NCBI GenBank assembly: GCA_905250025.1
Contig: CAJNOJ010000002.1
Span: forward strand, 682,001-746,000
Source: Adineta ricciae
Taxonomy: Eukaryota; Rotifera; Eurotatoria; Adinetida; Adinetidae
Length of the DNA stretch: 64,000 nt
Direction of reading: 5' to 3'
Positions 23,131 to 35,648 of this stretch are shown here, one piece after another. Every line of letters starts with the position of its first letter. The stretch's first letter is position 1. A program made the position numbers and the translations under genes. The notes under the pieces were generated by a model that made no database searches, was not told the origin of the DNA, and was given only the letters and a program-made list of their open reading frames with translations.

Positions 23131-25147
23131 GTAGCGATTTTAAGCGGTAAATCCATTCAATGGATTTTACGTTCATCAAATCCTCTTCGGACAGCTTTTT
23201 TACTCGTACCAACAACATCGAAGACAGTCGAACAGAAACGTTCTGTCTCCTGGTATTTAGGTAAAGAAGAACATCGAAATTTCTTATCTCAAGCCAGTTA
23301 CTTTTATTCAAATCCGGAATATGCTCAATGGAAAGAAAAGTCGTTTCGAAATGGTAACGATGATACTTTTTCGTTGAATTCCTTCTTCATCTTCATACTT
23401 CTAGAATTGATGGTGGAAACACCGCCCAAACGTAAGTTACGTAACTTTAAAATTAACTTTGGTCCACAACATCCAGCAGCTCACGGTGTACTTCGTCTCA
23501 TTGTTGAACTTGATGGAGAGGTAATTTATCTTTCTTTTATAATAAAATAATTCGAAATTGTTCGTTCTAGACTGTCTTACGTGCTGATCCACATATTGGA
23601 CTTTTACATCGTGGTACTGAAAAACTGTGCGAATATAAGACATACATTCAAGTAAGAACTAATTTCTCTGGCTGTAGATTTGAGAGTCAGCAGAAATGTT
23701 TTCCTCCGAATGAAATTGACTGAACATTAAATTCTTTAGGCTTTGCCGTATTTCGATCGATTGGATTATTGCTCTATGATGACAAACGAACAAGTCTATT
23801 CATTGGCTGTTGAACGTCTTCTTGGTATTAACATACCTGATCGTGCAAAATATATTCGAAGTAGATATTAAAATAACTTACTATACTCGATGGTATTGTC
23901 AAAACGAACCGAATATTTTTAGCTTTGATGGGTGAAATGACACGTATTTTAAATCATACATTAGCTGTTGGTTGTCATGCACTGGACGTTGGTGCCATGA
24001 CACCATTCTTTTGGCTTTTCGAAGAGCGTGAAAAGGTTGAGTATTAAAATGATTTTCTTGAAATAATAAAAGAACAATCTATGGATCCGATATAGATTTG
24101 CGAATTCTATGAACGTCTTAGTGGTTCTCGTATGCACGCGGCTTACGTACGTCCCGGTGGTGTTGCATTTGATATGCCACTTGGATTTATGGAAGATGTT
24201 CACAAATGGTGTGAATCCTATTCACGTCGTATCGATGAAGTTGATGATCTTCTCACGAGAAATCGTATTTGGACTCAACGAACAGTTGGCATCGGTGTTG
24301 TAACAGCTGAAGAAGCTCTGAATCTTGGCTTTTCGGGAGTTATGTTACGTGGCTCCGGTATCAAATGGGATCTACGAAAAACACAACCGTACGACGCATA
24401 TGATAAAGTAGAATTCGATGTGCCAATCGGTGTGAACGGAGATTGTTTCGATCGGTAAGAAAAGCTACGATTAGATTTCGAACTGAACAGTTAATAAATG
24501 TTATTATCGTAGTTATTTATGTCGTATGGAAGAAATGAGACAAAGTTTAAGAATAATGGAGCAATGTATCAATCAAATGCCTGCCGGAGAATATAAAGTA
24601 ACAGACAAAGATTAGTTGAGTGTATCTTCAGAAAACAAATGCTCTTTTTCTTTAGATTGATGATCACAAGATCACACCACCAAAACGCACGGAAATGAAG
24701 GTATATTTATAAAAAAAAAATGAAAGGGAGAATTTATTTTAATCAGTTATTTTAGGAATCAATGGAAGCACTTATTCATCATTTTAAACTTTTCAGTGAA
24801 GGTTTCGTAGTTCCACCTGGTACAACCTATACTGCTATTGAAGCACCAAAAGTTTGTTCTTCTCTCATTTCTTTCGTATATTGGAAACATTCTTTGCATT
24901 ATCTAGGGTGAAATGGGTGTTTATCTTGTTTCTGATGGTACATCAAGACCGTACCGAGTTCATATCAAAGCTCCTGGATTTATCCATTTAGTAAATAACT
25001 TCATTTTTCTAGTGTTTTCCCTATCAAACTTAACATTTCCTTTCGTTCTAGGCTGCTCTTGATCGTATTGCTCGTCGCCATATGCTGGCTGATTTGGTTG
25101 CTATCATCGGTACATTAGATATTGTCTTTGGTGAAGTTGACCGTTAA
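23125..25147 (+). CDS. NDUFS2: NADH dehydrogenase [ubiquinone] iron-sulfur protein 2 (complex I 49-kDa subunit)
   Basis: Core mitochondrial complex I subunit next to the quinone site, encoded in the nucleus. Exons start at 23125, 23405, ~23571, ~23740, ~23923, ~24096, ~24513, ~24658, ~24755, ~24907 and ~25052. The N-terminus is a basic, Ser-rich presequence as expected for import. Family motifs follow in order: [126 protein letters not shown] and the terminal [19 protein letters not shown]. Quinone-site His and Tyr residues are intact. The intron at 23354-23404 is 51 nt and keeps frame if unspliced, but excising it restores the family alignment. No sign of damage. Confidence 0.96.
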
Positions 25148-25343
25148 TCATGTCCCATCCCGGCTGTAAATTAAGATTATTTCATTTGAACTCTCCATCG
25201 TTTAGAATTCATTTTTCTTCTTTAATAAAAAAATACACCTTTACCATCAATCTGACTTTGTACGAAAATCGGAAAAAGAGACAGAATACTTTACAAATTA
25301 AAGCACAAAAAATCACTGATAAATGATAGAAAAAAAAGCACAT

Positions 25344-28300
25344 TCATCGATTGCATGCCATTACAAATGAGAGAATTAAGACAAAAACAAGATAATTAAT
25401 TGGTTTGATTGAACTCGCAAGAGCAATACGACATTTCAGTTGATGAAATCGTGATGTCTGAGAATTATCATTCATTAATAATTGCCATTGGCTATCCAAG
25501 ACATCGCCAGTAAAGAAATCATTCTGATCAATGAATGGATATTCATAGCCAGGACGACAACGACATTTATATTTTCCTAGGTGAAAACCTCGACCCAATA
25601 TCGGTTCACACTAGACGAAAAATAGATCAAATTACTGATTCAAAGAGCTAATTTTAAGAGAGAACAGCAAACTTACCACTGTGCTCTGGTGATCACAACG
25701 ATCGCTGCCTTTAAACGCATTTGGTACATGATGAGGCATAGAACATTGATTAATGTCCAAAAATTTCACGTAAACATCGACTCGTACTACACCTCTGAAA
25801 TATCGACTAACATGGATCAAAAATTTATTTGAATGAAAGTTTTTACTTGAATTCAATATTGATTCCCAGTGCGTCTAAACCAAAGAAAGGCACTGCATAA
25901 GTAACAACCCATTCACGTGGTAGAGTATAATTTCGACTGCATTGAAATCTCGGCGGAAACCATTGACCATGTCTATAAAAATAGAATTTTGATACTTCAA
26001 TGAACAGATAAATCAGTTTGCTATTACCTCAATTCTGGCGCATAGGAATATAGTGGAAAACCTGATTCATGATGAACTAAAGCATTTCCAGCATAATCCG
26101 ATCGAAGAAATAGCTTCAACCAAAATTCTGTTAATTCAGCACGATCGGCATTGGTTCCCCATCGAGCTTTCAATGTCTAGACAAGAAATAATACGATTTC
26201 TAATCGAGAGTATTGTAGATTACTCTTTTTCATACTCGAAACCAAATTTCATTTTCATATCCATCCGGTAAACCTGCCCAATCAACAACAGAGTACTTCC
26301 GACTAATACCATCTTCTGTTCGAAAAGCATATGGTCCAAAATAAGGCAGACGGTAATTAGAAAATTTTCCACGATCAAAGAATATGCCAATACCGACAAG
26401 TTTATAGTCACTACCAGCTGCGGATAGTACTTCACCAATTAGTTGTTCATCTGTTAAATCCAATTCTGCTTGCCGTAGAGGAAAATCTTCAGCAGGATTT
26501 ACAATTTGATAGAAACTCGAGAGGAAATGTGATAATGTTAATGCTACTCGCGCTTGAGATTCAAATTGAACATCAACATCATTTAAAACATCACCTGGCA
26601 TTGTTAATTCGTCTTCGGTCATATATTCGCATAGATTTGGATATTGATTAAGATGTTCGTAAGTTTGCATTATAGATCCAATACGTGTTGGATGTTCATG
26701 AGCATAACGTCTGGAACGACTTATCTGACTTTGCTGATCTTCGGATGGTTTCGACATGGAAACAACATAATTAAGGGATGCTTTCAAAAAGGATGATATT
26801 GAAGATTTCAATGAGACGAAAGGATTGAATGATGGAACTACGCAAGTAAACTAAGTCGAAATACTATAAACAAAGCCTTATGCATATCCTACCGAAATTA
26901 GTCAATGATAGAATGTTAGGAGTGGAATCTAATTCAACAAAGAGTGACTTATTCAATACACCAAATCTGTCATCATTTGATCGACGTTTGCGTGTAGCTA
27001 CAACTTCCATATTTGATTGATACAAAGCGTACGGAGTGTCTTGGTATGCTAAAACAGATTGTAGTTTAGACTTGTTCAGCATTTCCTTTGTAATATATTC
27101 AATGGGCAATATGTACCTTCAACTTTGAGACAGTCAAAGTTATGTTCATATTCTTCTCGTGTGGCTTTTTCAATGATATAGCCTTTGAATGGTCCATCTT
27201 GATAAGGAGGATACCGATAGCCGGGTTGACATAAGCACTGGTAACCACCACGACGAAATCCAAAACCCATCAATGGTTCACAACGTGTCGTCGGCTTACA
27301 TTTATCTGTTCCAGCAAATAGATTTGCTAGTTTTGATTGGGTATCATTAATTGGATCGATTTCAGCACATTGGTTAATATCCATCATAATGAAATCGATT
27401 TCGGCTACTGCAACCGCTAAGTTTTTCATCGTTTGAAAATGTTGATGTTCAGTATGTCGTGGATAGATATCAACAATCGGCGAAACAGCACTAAATACCC
27501 ATTTATTCGAACGGCCACAGTCAAAATATGGACGTGTCCAAAGAGTTGGACCTGAATAAAGTGACATTCATAATATTCTATTTGCATTGTAACAAAAAAT
27601 ACACTCACCGATCGGATCTTCTGGATGCGGTGGTCCATAAAATTCAAAAATCTCTGGTATATCACGTAGTCTATACATTCTGTCTGCTAACAGTAATTGA
27701 ACTGTATGCAGAGGCTTACCTAGAACAACAAAATAATCCATTATTTTCTGTATTCACATCAAGATCACATCCGTAAACCCAGTGAAGAGACAAATACATA
27801 CATCACAGTGATAATCGTGTTGAAATAGAAAAATAAAATCACTTCAATCACATAAGCAAGAATAAACGAGAGACATACATTGTTTTTCTCTAATGTCATT
27901 ATTTTCAATACTCATTTTCGAATTTCAAACGATGTAAATCTCTCGTTCACTTGACTAGAATCAAATAATTCTACAATACAAATCACCAATAAAAGCAACG
28001 AAAATCAATCACCAACAAATCTAGATATGTGAAAGAAATAGACAAATAGATAAAAAAAAATATCATCTAATATGTAATTATGTGTACATGTATATATACA
28101 GATAGATAAAGAGCATTATATACGTTTTAAAGTTGCGTCATCATCATTAGTTTCATTAGTTTTCTCATTCACCATTTTCCATTCATTATCATCCAAATCG
28201 GTATCATTGTTCGTCGGCAGATAAGGTGGAGGTATTATAAATCTATTAGAGCGGTCATCTGTAAATAAAGTAATAAACAAGAACAATACAGAACAAATCC

Positions 28301-29121
28301 TGTACGATAATTTCAAAAGTAAGTGCCAAATATGATCTATTACTCACTTGGCATTCGATTATTTCGTGTTTGATCTGGTAGCCATTTTCTATACCATTCA
28401 TTAGCACGATTGTATCGTGAGGTATAATGATGATCACGTCCGGCACCGATATCTTCTTGTTGAATCGTATGATTAGTCCATTCGTGTTTCCAATTGAATG
28501 CATCTAGTACAGATAAAAGTGTTGGAAAACTTCGACTTTATCGATCATTACCATAGAAATCATCAGCTCGCCAAGCATAGGGTCCGAATAATGAAATGGT
28601 CTTATTGAAATAGTTCTTATACCAATGAGGATAGTATTTATCTTGATCGAAAAAGATTCCTGAACCATTGATCATACCGCGACCACCAGTTATATCAGCT
28701 ACGTATTAAACAACAAAAGCGTGCTTTTCTTTATACAATCCGTCTCAGCTTTCTTACCAGCATTGTGTAAAAGTATGTATGTAAGACCCGGTTCTTCAAG
28801 ATCAAATAATCGTTGAAATAAGTAACTATAGAGAAGGGCATTTCGATGAGCTATATTACGAACGTGTAATAATTGTGTCCGATTTCTCATAATAATGTCT
28901 TTTCTTAACATATCAATGGACGGTTTTTGATAAACGGCTTCTTCGGGTAGAACGAGTTCACTAGGTTGTTTTTGAAAGCAATTGACACTGTTCACAGAAT
29001 TAATTCGATCCATAATTTCATCGATTTTATCATAAGTAATCCATTCGAACTGTGTCCGATACTTATTTGGTAGAAATAGACATAGAAAAAGAAAAAGGCT
29101 AATACGTACAAAGAGTTCCAT
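25344..29121 (-). CDS. Secreted/membrane-anchored protein with two tandem GPR158/179-type (Cache + EGF-like) ectodomain modules
   Basis: Starts with a signal peptide (MELFVRISLFLFLCLFLP) and, by phase, chains about 12 exons into one ~900-residue protein. Module 1 has a helical stretch, GSGIFFDQDKYYPHWYKN...LFGPYAWRADDF, WTRPYFDCGRS, DINQC, and CEPLMGFGFRRGGYQCLCQP with the PGYRYP turn. Module 2 repeats the order: GIGIFFDRGKFSNYRLPYFG, PYAFRTEDG, WFPPRFQCSRN, RGVVRVDVYVKFLDINQC, and CEPILGRGFHLGKYKCRCRP. This is the arrangement of the Cache-plus-EGF ectodomain of GPR158/GPR179. No seven-helix part follows; the protein ends ALASSIKPINYLVFVLILSF plus a few residues, a GPI or single-span anchor. 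Weak spot: the junction near 27070-27110 needs a ~38-nt intron with a poor donor. Two adjacent genes or a frameshift are the alternative. Confidence 0.75.
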
Positions 29122-29501
29122 GATTAGGAATCTAAAATAGAGAAATATTTCTGTTCAGGAGCAAATTTCTCGAAAAGAAATATATTGTAAATGTTTAATT
29201 ATCGATTACAGTGAAACATTTGTTGGTCATATTGTTGAAAGAATAAATCTTCAAAGGTTTCAATTTGTTGTCATAATATTCATAACTTGTCTTCTTAATA
29301 CATAGACGAAACATAAGCATGACATTTTCAAGCGTTAATTTTATTCTAGATGTATAATCGATTCATTGCATAAATTCAGAATTGCAGATGATGAGTCTTA
29401 TTTCTTCAACAAGTGTTCTCGTCATCAATATTCTTCTTCTTTTATAAGTATGAGTTCAGTAATGTATTTTCTCTTACCTTCATATTGCAACGAGAACGTG
29501 C

Positions 29502-30620
29502 AAAGAAAGAGAAGAATGTTCATCGATTATGAGGTCAACTGTCTACCACAAACATGTAATGGTCATTTTCACAACTGAGAACTACCAATTGTATTGTGAG
29601 TCGATTTTCCGATAATGATAAACGTCCGCGTTCTCACTCGTTGAATTGCAATTGCTGATCAGACATGCACTATCGTTTGTGATCAACAGTTGAACAATGA
29701 AGATTAGATTAAATTCAAAAAAATATTCGTTCAATTGTCCGGTGAGGAAGCAAAACAGCAGATTGAAGAATAAACCAATTGCAGAGTATTTCAATTGAAG
29801 ATGTCTAACAGAGACATCTTCCTCAAGACTTTGATATGTTTCAATTTTAAAACTGTTTGTTAGTGTGATCAAATAAGGCAACATGAATGAGTAGCGATCG
29901 TGATTTCTGGCTGTAGTTAAGATATACGTTTTTTCAAGGCGTTGTCTGCTTGAGTATTTGAATGCATCTCGATATACCATCTTACTATTATTGAGTGGAC
30001 TGAGTAGGTCTACCAGTTGAAAGAACAACTGTAATTGTAAAAACAGCAAGAAGAAGCTTAACATTATATGCTACACATTGACAGTATAGTACGATAGGGT
30101 AAAACCCGGCGATTACATTTCAATGGCGATGATTAGTTCAGTTATTATACACTATCAGATTTTGATGTATATATTGGAAGGATTCTTCTGGTCATAGTTG
30201 ATTGATAAATGAATATAAATCAGATTGATCTTCATTTTCGACATTTAGACAAGACGAAAGAAATAAGAAAACATGTTTCTGTCTCATATTCCAATCAGTT
30301 ATTTCACAATAATAGCAGCATAACACACGTCGATATATACAGAGAACTCATTGTCATCCATACGGAATATCCCTCAAAATATTACTTTTTTGTTGACCAA
30401 CTATGAATGTCTAGTATAAAAAAAAATCAATTGCTTTTAAAAGCTATAGAAGAAATCTCGAAGCTAAATCCCAAGAAGAGGATGTGGGCGAAAATCACAG
30501 AATTTTAGGTACGTGTTTTGATCGTTCATACTTCATGGAAGGACTATAAAGCGAGAAAAGAATGTCCATCGATTATGAGGTCAACTGTCTATCACAAACA
30601 GGCAATGGCCATTTTGATGA
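29502..30620. repeat. Pair of ~70-bp direct repeats flanking a 1-kb interval
   Basis: A sequence at about 29502-29578 recurs in the same orientation at about 30548-30618. The shared core is CATCGATTATGAGGTCAACT followed by GTCTACCACAAACA / GTCTATCACAAACA, with only a few mismatches. The repeats bracket the hypothetical ORF at 29582-30064. Either a local duplication or the ends of a decayed insertion would give this. Confidence 0.6.
29582..30064 (-). CDS. Hypothetical secreted protein, 160 codons
   Basis: An uninterrupted frame starting at ATG 30064 with a strongly hydrophobic N-terminus (MLSFFLLFLQLQLFFQLVDL) that would serve as signal peptide or anchor. A polar stretch (YSSRQRLEKTYILTTARNHD) follows, then a second hydrophobic block (AIGLFFNLLFCFLTG) and a tail with two cysteines and an NST glycosylation site. 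A GT-AG pair could remove the second hydrophobic block, so that part may be intronic. No family recognised. Direct repeats flank it. It could be a gene, the end of a longer spliced gene, or a chance frame. Confidence 0.35.
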   Translation of the reverse strand: MLSFFLLFLQLQLFFQLVDLLSPLNNSKMVYRDAFKYSSRQRLEKTYILTTARNHDRYSFMLPYLITLTNSFKIETYQSLEEDVSVRHLQLKYSAIGLFFNLLFCFLTGQLNEYFFEFNLIFIVQLLITNDSACLISNCNSTSENADVYHYRKIDSQYNW

Positions 30621-30937
30621 CCGAATTAAAATGTTGAGTTCTTACGCATTCTACTTTAATGTTACCGGCCAGAGAAGCAGACCTTCGGAGAAAATGGCTT
30701 AGGCAGATTCTACTGCTCGAAAAAAAATTTTAATTCAAATATCTTTTTCAGTTCACCATTTCATTTTGCTTTCGTTGTGTTTCGATATTTTCTATTTGAT
30801 TGTCGCGCTCGTGTCCTAATTGGTTCAATTATTCAACCAATAGGATTGCTTTCTTTGTTTTCCATACCGTGCAGATTTTCATCTTCGTTTCATTACATTC
30901 AATTGGCTTACGAAATTTTGGTGAAAATATTCCGAGA

Positions 30938-32429
30938 ATGTCAACTTGGCACAGACGATTTTCGTAAGAATGAACTCTTTTTTGCAGAGAACGTTAGTCA
31001 ATCAATCTTATTTTCAGACGAAAATCACAACGATTGAATGAAACCGATGAAATACTATTAAATAATTCGGTTAAGTATCGTAAGAAATTATATGCAGCGT
31101 ATACTCAAATTAATCGCACAAAGAAGTTCGCTCAACGAAATTTGGACAGTCCTGACTGGGAAATCCATGGTTCGTACATAAAGATCTATGTTTCTATCCT
31201 CAACTTTATCGATTTAGTTGCTCGTCTCGTCAATGATATTGGTCAATTATCTGGTTGTAAATCACTTCAGGTATGTTCATTTCATGCTGATGATTAAAGC
31301 AAAACAAGTAGACTAATCGCTGTTTGTTTTACTTTTGCAGGAAGTCAGCAGTTTAATTGATTCATTAGCAATGCGAAATCAACTATCAGCAAGAATTTTC
31401 AATGGTGAAAAAGAAACTAGTTTATTTGAATGTCTAATAGATCATTTTAGAATATGCAATGAATTCACTACAACAATCATTAAAGAAATTGAATGAAAAT
31501 CTTTCGAACGATTTTGATAAAACCAAATCTGTGCTTGAAGAAGCTATAACTAATCATTGTTCTGATAATACAAAGAAGCAGCTGTCAAGCAAAGGTATGA
31601 CTAACAATAATAATCGTATCTAAACACAAGTTCTGTTCGTTTCAGTGCAAACTGAATGGAATAAACACAAAGCATTTGCAACTAAAGAACTCAAACAGGG
31701 TCTATTATCCTATTGTGACATTGCTTCCTATCATCTTCGAGTACAGACAGCAATCGTAGAAAAACTTCAAGTAAATGTCGATGTTTCCCTTCAATTGCAG
31801 TGTTTTTCTTTGATTTTTCTGTAGAATTTCGTTGAACAACTACCGGATGGTGATAATGACGTTAATAGTGGTTTGCCCAATTTTTCTACGGCAAGCGTGG
31901 AAACACGGCGAGAAATCGATACCATGCTACGTATTATGCTTGATTCGGCACCAAATGATCCAGCTTCTTTGCCAAGCGACAAACGACCAAAGTTTCTCAA
32001 TAATCATTTAACTCTTTCCAGTGAGCGATTAGATTATTTTGTATTCGTTCTTACCATCATGATTTCTGTTTTAGATTCGCTATATTCAGCTGAAATAACT
32101 GAAGCCGCAGCACGTTCAAACTTACCATCTATAGGACAGAGATTTCCACCTGTTATTCCACAATATCCTTCGATGGTTGCAACAGCATCAAATAGTCAGA
32201 CACCGCAGCATCAATCGAACATTCTTTCTCCTCTAACTCCAAATAATGCTCGTTTTCATAGTAATACAAGTAAACCAAATTGATTCTCATGAATATTTTT
32301 GTGATTATAGAAAGTTTTCTAGATACACCTGTTGATGATCACTTGCCATCCTATACTGATTTATTCGTTGTACCAAGCAATTGTAAAGGCGATCGTCGTG
32401 AACGACGAAATACATTTGCGAAAAACTAG
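30938..32429 (+). CDS. Uncharacterised helical protein with Ser/Pro-rich C-terminal tail
   Basis: I chain seven exons. The ATG at 30938 opens a 9-codon exon with donor GTAAGA; the others start at about 31019, 31341, 31452, 31646, 31824 and 32075, and a last exon at about 32312 ends at TAG 32429. The N-terminal ~250 residues are charged and predicted helical (KYRKKLYAAYTQINRTKKFA, SLQQSLKKLNENLSNDFDKT, WNKHKAFATKELKQGLLSY), giving a coiled, possibly BAR-like look similar to sorting-nexin or arfaptin-type membrane-binding domains. That is impression, not proof. The C-terminal part is rich in Ser, Pro, Asn and Gln and ends DDHLPSYTDLFVVPSNCKGD plus a basic tail. No membrane span or catalytic motif. 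The gene lies between the 29.5-30.6 kb repeats and LSG1. Confidence 0.7.
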
Positions 32430-32810
32430 TCATTGAAAGTCTTACTTTTTTGGTTACTGTACAAAAAATGGGGTCTCCTCTGTATTTGTTCCTTCGATTA
32501 GCGATATTTTTTGTCTGTTATAATATGTAGAGTCTAATTCTTAATTTATGCATGTACCGATCTCGATTGTTCTTAACTCTTGTTACGGTTTAATCAGTCA
32601 TTTTCTAATTGTCAGATTACACGTAGATATATGTATAACCCAATCTGAATCTCTGTGTATTATTTGCTTAAAATAAATGTTGAATCTATGTTCGTGTTTG
32701 TCATCTCAAACTTTCGTCGATATTTGAACAAAGCAGATACGATGACATGTATCACCTCCTGTTCAAATATGCAATTGAATGTCTTTTGTAGATAAAAACA
32801 ATATCGAATC
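32430..32810. other. Short intergenic spacer
   Basis: About 380 bp between two plus-strand genes. AATAAA at about 32670 is a plausible poly(A) signal for the upstream gene. Nothing else seen. Confidence 0.5.
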
Positions 32811-35449
32811 ATGTCGAAGTCGAAGAATTCGGTAGGACGTTCTCTAGTAAAAAAACGTTTTCCGAATCAACATCGTACAAAGTCCGGAGATGAATGGGTG
32901 CGAGATATGTGTATGAGACAGATAACTTTAATCTGCAATTCCATGTTATTTAGGCACACCAGCGACTTGATTTCACTGCTAGTAATGATTGGAATCGATT
33001 GAATCTACGATCAGTGACAGATCAAAACTCACTGGATGAATTTTTAACAACTGCACAATTAGCCGGCACGGATTTCGCGGCAGGTTGTCCATACTCAGTG
33101 TGTCTCAATGTAGATTTGTTACGACAATCTGTTTTTAGAACGACTCAATGTTACGTTTGTTCCAGCTGTAGCAAAAGTTGGAGTTTTATCTGCCGATGAT
33201 AAAAAACGTATACGAGAAGTTCAAAATCTACATAAAGACCGATTAAGTATTCCGCGGAGGTAATGATTCGTTCGGTAGTTTCACAAATAGAATGCAATTG
33301 CTTTCTAGACCCATGTGGACATCCGATATGAGTGCAGAACAAATCGATCAACAAGAACGTGCTAGTTTTCTCGAATGGAGACGAAAATTAGCTTTGTAAG
33401 TTCACTGAAATATCTTCTTTTTCTAACTATTAACCGTTTATTTTAGATTACAAGAAATCGATGATTTAACATTGACACCATTCGAAAAAAATCTTGAATT
33501 CTGGCGTCAATTATGGAGAGTTATTGAAAAAAGGTAAACGTTCTGACTTCCAACTAACAAATTCATCGTTATTTTCATCAATAGTGATGTCATTGTTCAA
33601 ATAGTTGACGCTCGAAATCCATTACTATTCCGTTGTGAAGATTTGGAAAATTACGTTCGTGAATTATCACCGGATGGCAAAAAAATAAACGTAGTTCTAA
33701 TCAACAAAGCCGATCTATTAACAGATGAACAGCGGTAAACTCGAGTTGTCTTCTTCATTGATTGCAACAATAGAGAATTGTTTTAGACTGATGTGGGCGA
33801 ATTATTTTGATGAACATGATATACGAGTGATATTCTATTCAGCTTTGGAATCGGCTCCGACGACGAGAAAGCGCAAGATAACTGTTGAGTCAGAATCATT
33901 GGACGATACAGATAAAGTTCTTGAAGAGATTAAACGCAGTCAAGTTGGTCATAATGATGATAATTTTGAAATCGCCAAGTCTCCCAATCAGTTGAATCGA
34001 TTCGATGGTCTTCAATTAGAAGATGAAAATGAAGAGAAAACAAAAGCAGAAATTAATGTAGACAGTGGAACCAGAGATGAAGATGACGATGACGATGACG
34101 ATGATGAACAACAAGAAGAAAATGTGTCTGAAAATGAACAAGACGATGAAGACGACGACGAAGATGAAGTTGTTGAACAAATACGTGAAGATATTTTTGC
34201 GTATGAGCAATCAAAAGACGTCAAGAAGAAGAATTTGTCCATAGTTGTCAACCGAGAGGAATTGATACACTTACTTAAATGTATATATCCTCATGAAACA
34301 ACTGCCCGGGAAAACATTTTGACTATTGGAATGGTAATCGAATCCAGATCGTTTTCTTTCTACGATATTTCACTTCTGTTTCTTATCGTCAATAGGTTGG
34401 TTATCCAAATGTGGGCAAAAGTTCAACAATTAATTCTTTATTACAATACAAAAAAGTATCCGTGTCGGCAACACCGGGAAAAACGAAACACTTTCAAGTA
34501 ATCGATCAAAATACATATTGAAACAATGATCGTATTTGTGCTGTTTTAGACAATTTTCCTAGAGAAAAATTTACTTCTATGTGATTGTCCTGGTCTTGTT
34601 TTTCCATCATTTGTATCCACAAAAGATGAATTGACGATCAACGGAATTCTTCCCATTGATCAAATGCGTGATTACATTGGTCCTGTCAATCTCGTTTGTC
34701 ATCAGATTCCACGATTTGTTCTCTCGCATGTCTACAACATAATGTTACCATTGCCAAAAGAAGGTGAAGATGAAAATCGTCCACCGACCGCCGTCGAATT
34801 TTGTGCTAGTTATGCTTGTAAGTTCTTCCGATTGAACTTCGAATGAGTCTATACAATTTTTATATAGATCGACGGGGGTTCATGACTCACAAAGGTATTC
34901 CAGATGGCAGTCGTGCTGCGCGTCTAATTCTCAAAGATTATGTCAATGGTAAATTGCTTTATTGTTATCCTCCGCCTGGCTGTGATGCGGAAGAATTTCA
35001 ACAGTATTCTACTCGTTATCATCTCGACAATAGCGATGATGATGAAGAGGATGAAACAAATGAAAAGGAAACAAGTTCGAATGAAACAACATCAAAAGTA
35101 TATTTTATTTTATTCACAAAGAATTGTTCTTTTCTTAAATACGATTCTTCTTTTTCAGTCATCACGTTTTCAACCATCAGAAGTCGATCGACAATTTTTC
35201 CAGCCAGTAAATTATTCTTTTTTTCTGTCTCTAGTGCTTGATTTGATTTCTTCTCTAGACTGATGTACGGTTCGGTAGTAAGGGTCCGCATGGTCAAGTC
35301 AATTATACAAGAAGAAATGGTCCAATCTTAACGGGTGCAACGATGAATGATCCAACTAATCCATCGTTGGAAGGCAAGCCTTGGAAGAAGCACAATAATC
35401 GTAATAAAAAGGAGAAATTACGACGTTTGTATCGACATCTTGATGCTTA
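32811..35449 (+). CDS. LSG1: Large subunit GTPase 1 (circularly permuted GTPase)
   Basis: A cytoplasmic GTPase that releases the export adaptor NMD3 from 60S ribosomal subunits. The N-terminus ([17 protein letters not shown]) is basic, then [39 protein letters not shown] and [15 protein letters not shown]. The G motifs occur in permuted order: NKADLL (G4) first, then [12 protein letters not shown] (G1) at about 34397, [10 protein letters not shown] (G2 region) and [10 protein letters not shown] (G3). Further family marks are [29 protein letters not shown] and the closing [20 protein letters not shown]. About ten exons are joined by short introns. Between G4 and G1 there is a long acidic insert (34078-34170, many GAT/GAC/GAA codons), as in eukaryotic LSG1. 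All motifs look intact. Confidence 0.95.
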
Positions 35450-35648
35450 ATTAATAAACAGTGATGAGAAAGCAGAGATCCGCAAATATATATATATAAG
35501 ACTATGTTTTGTTTCTATACATAATAAGAGGAAAAAGAAAACAGTTGAATTGTTTGCTTTTTTTACCAATTAATATATGTAATATGCATAAATTGATCAC
35601 CGGTTATGAACACTTTGTTGAACTCATAGTTGTTCGCGTTTTCTTTTG

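Noticed and set aside
34012..34251. Ser-rich minus-strand frame
   Set aside because: Antisense of the acidic repeat in LSG1; GAT/GAC repeats read as Ser codons on the other strand.
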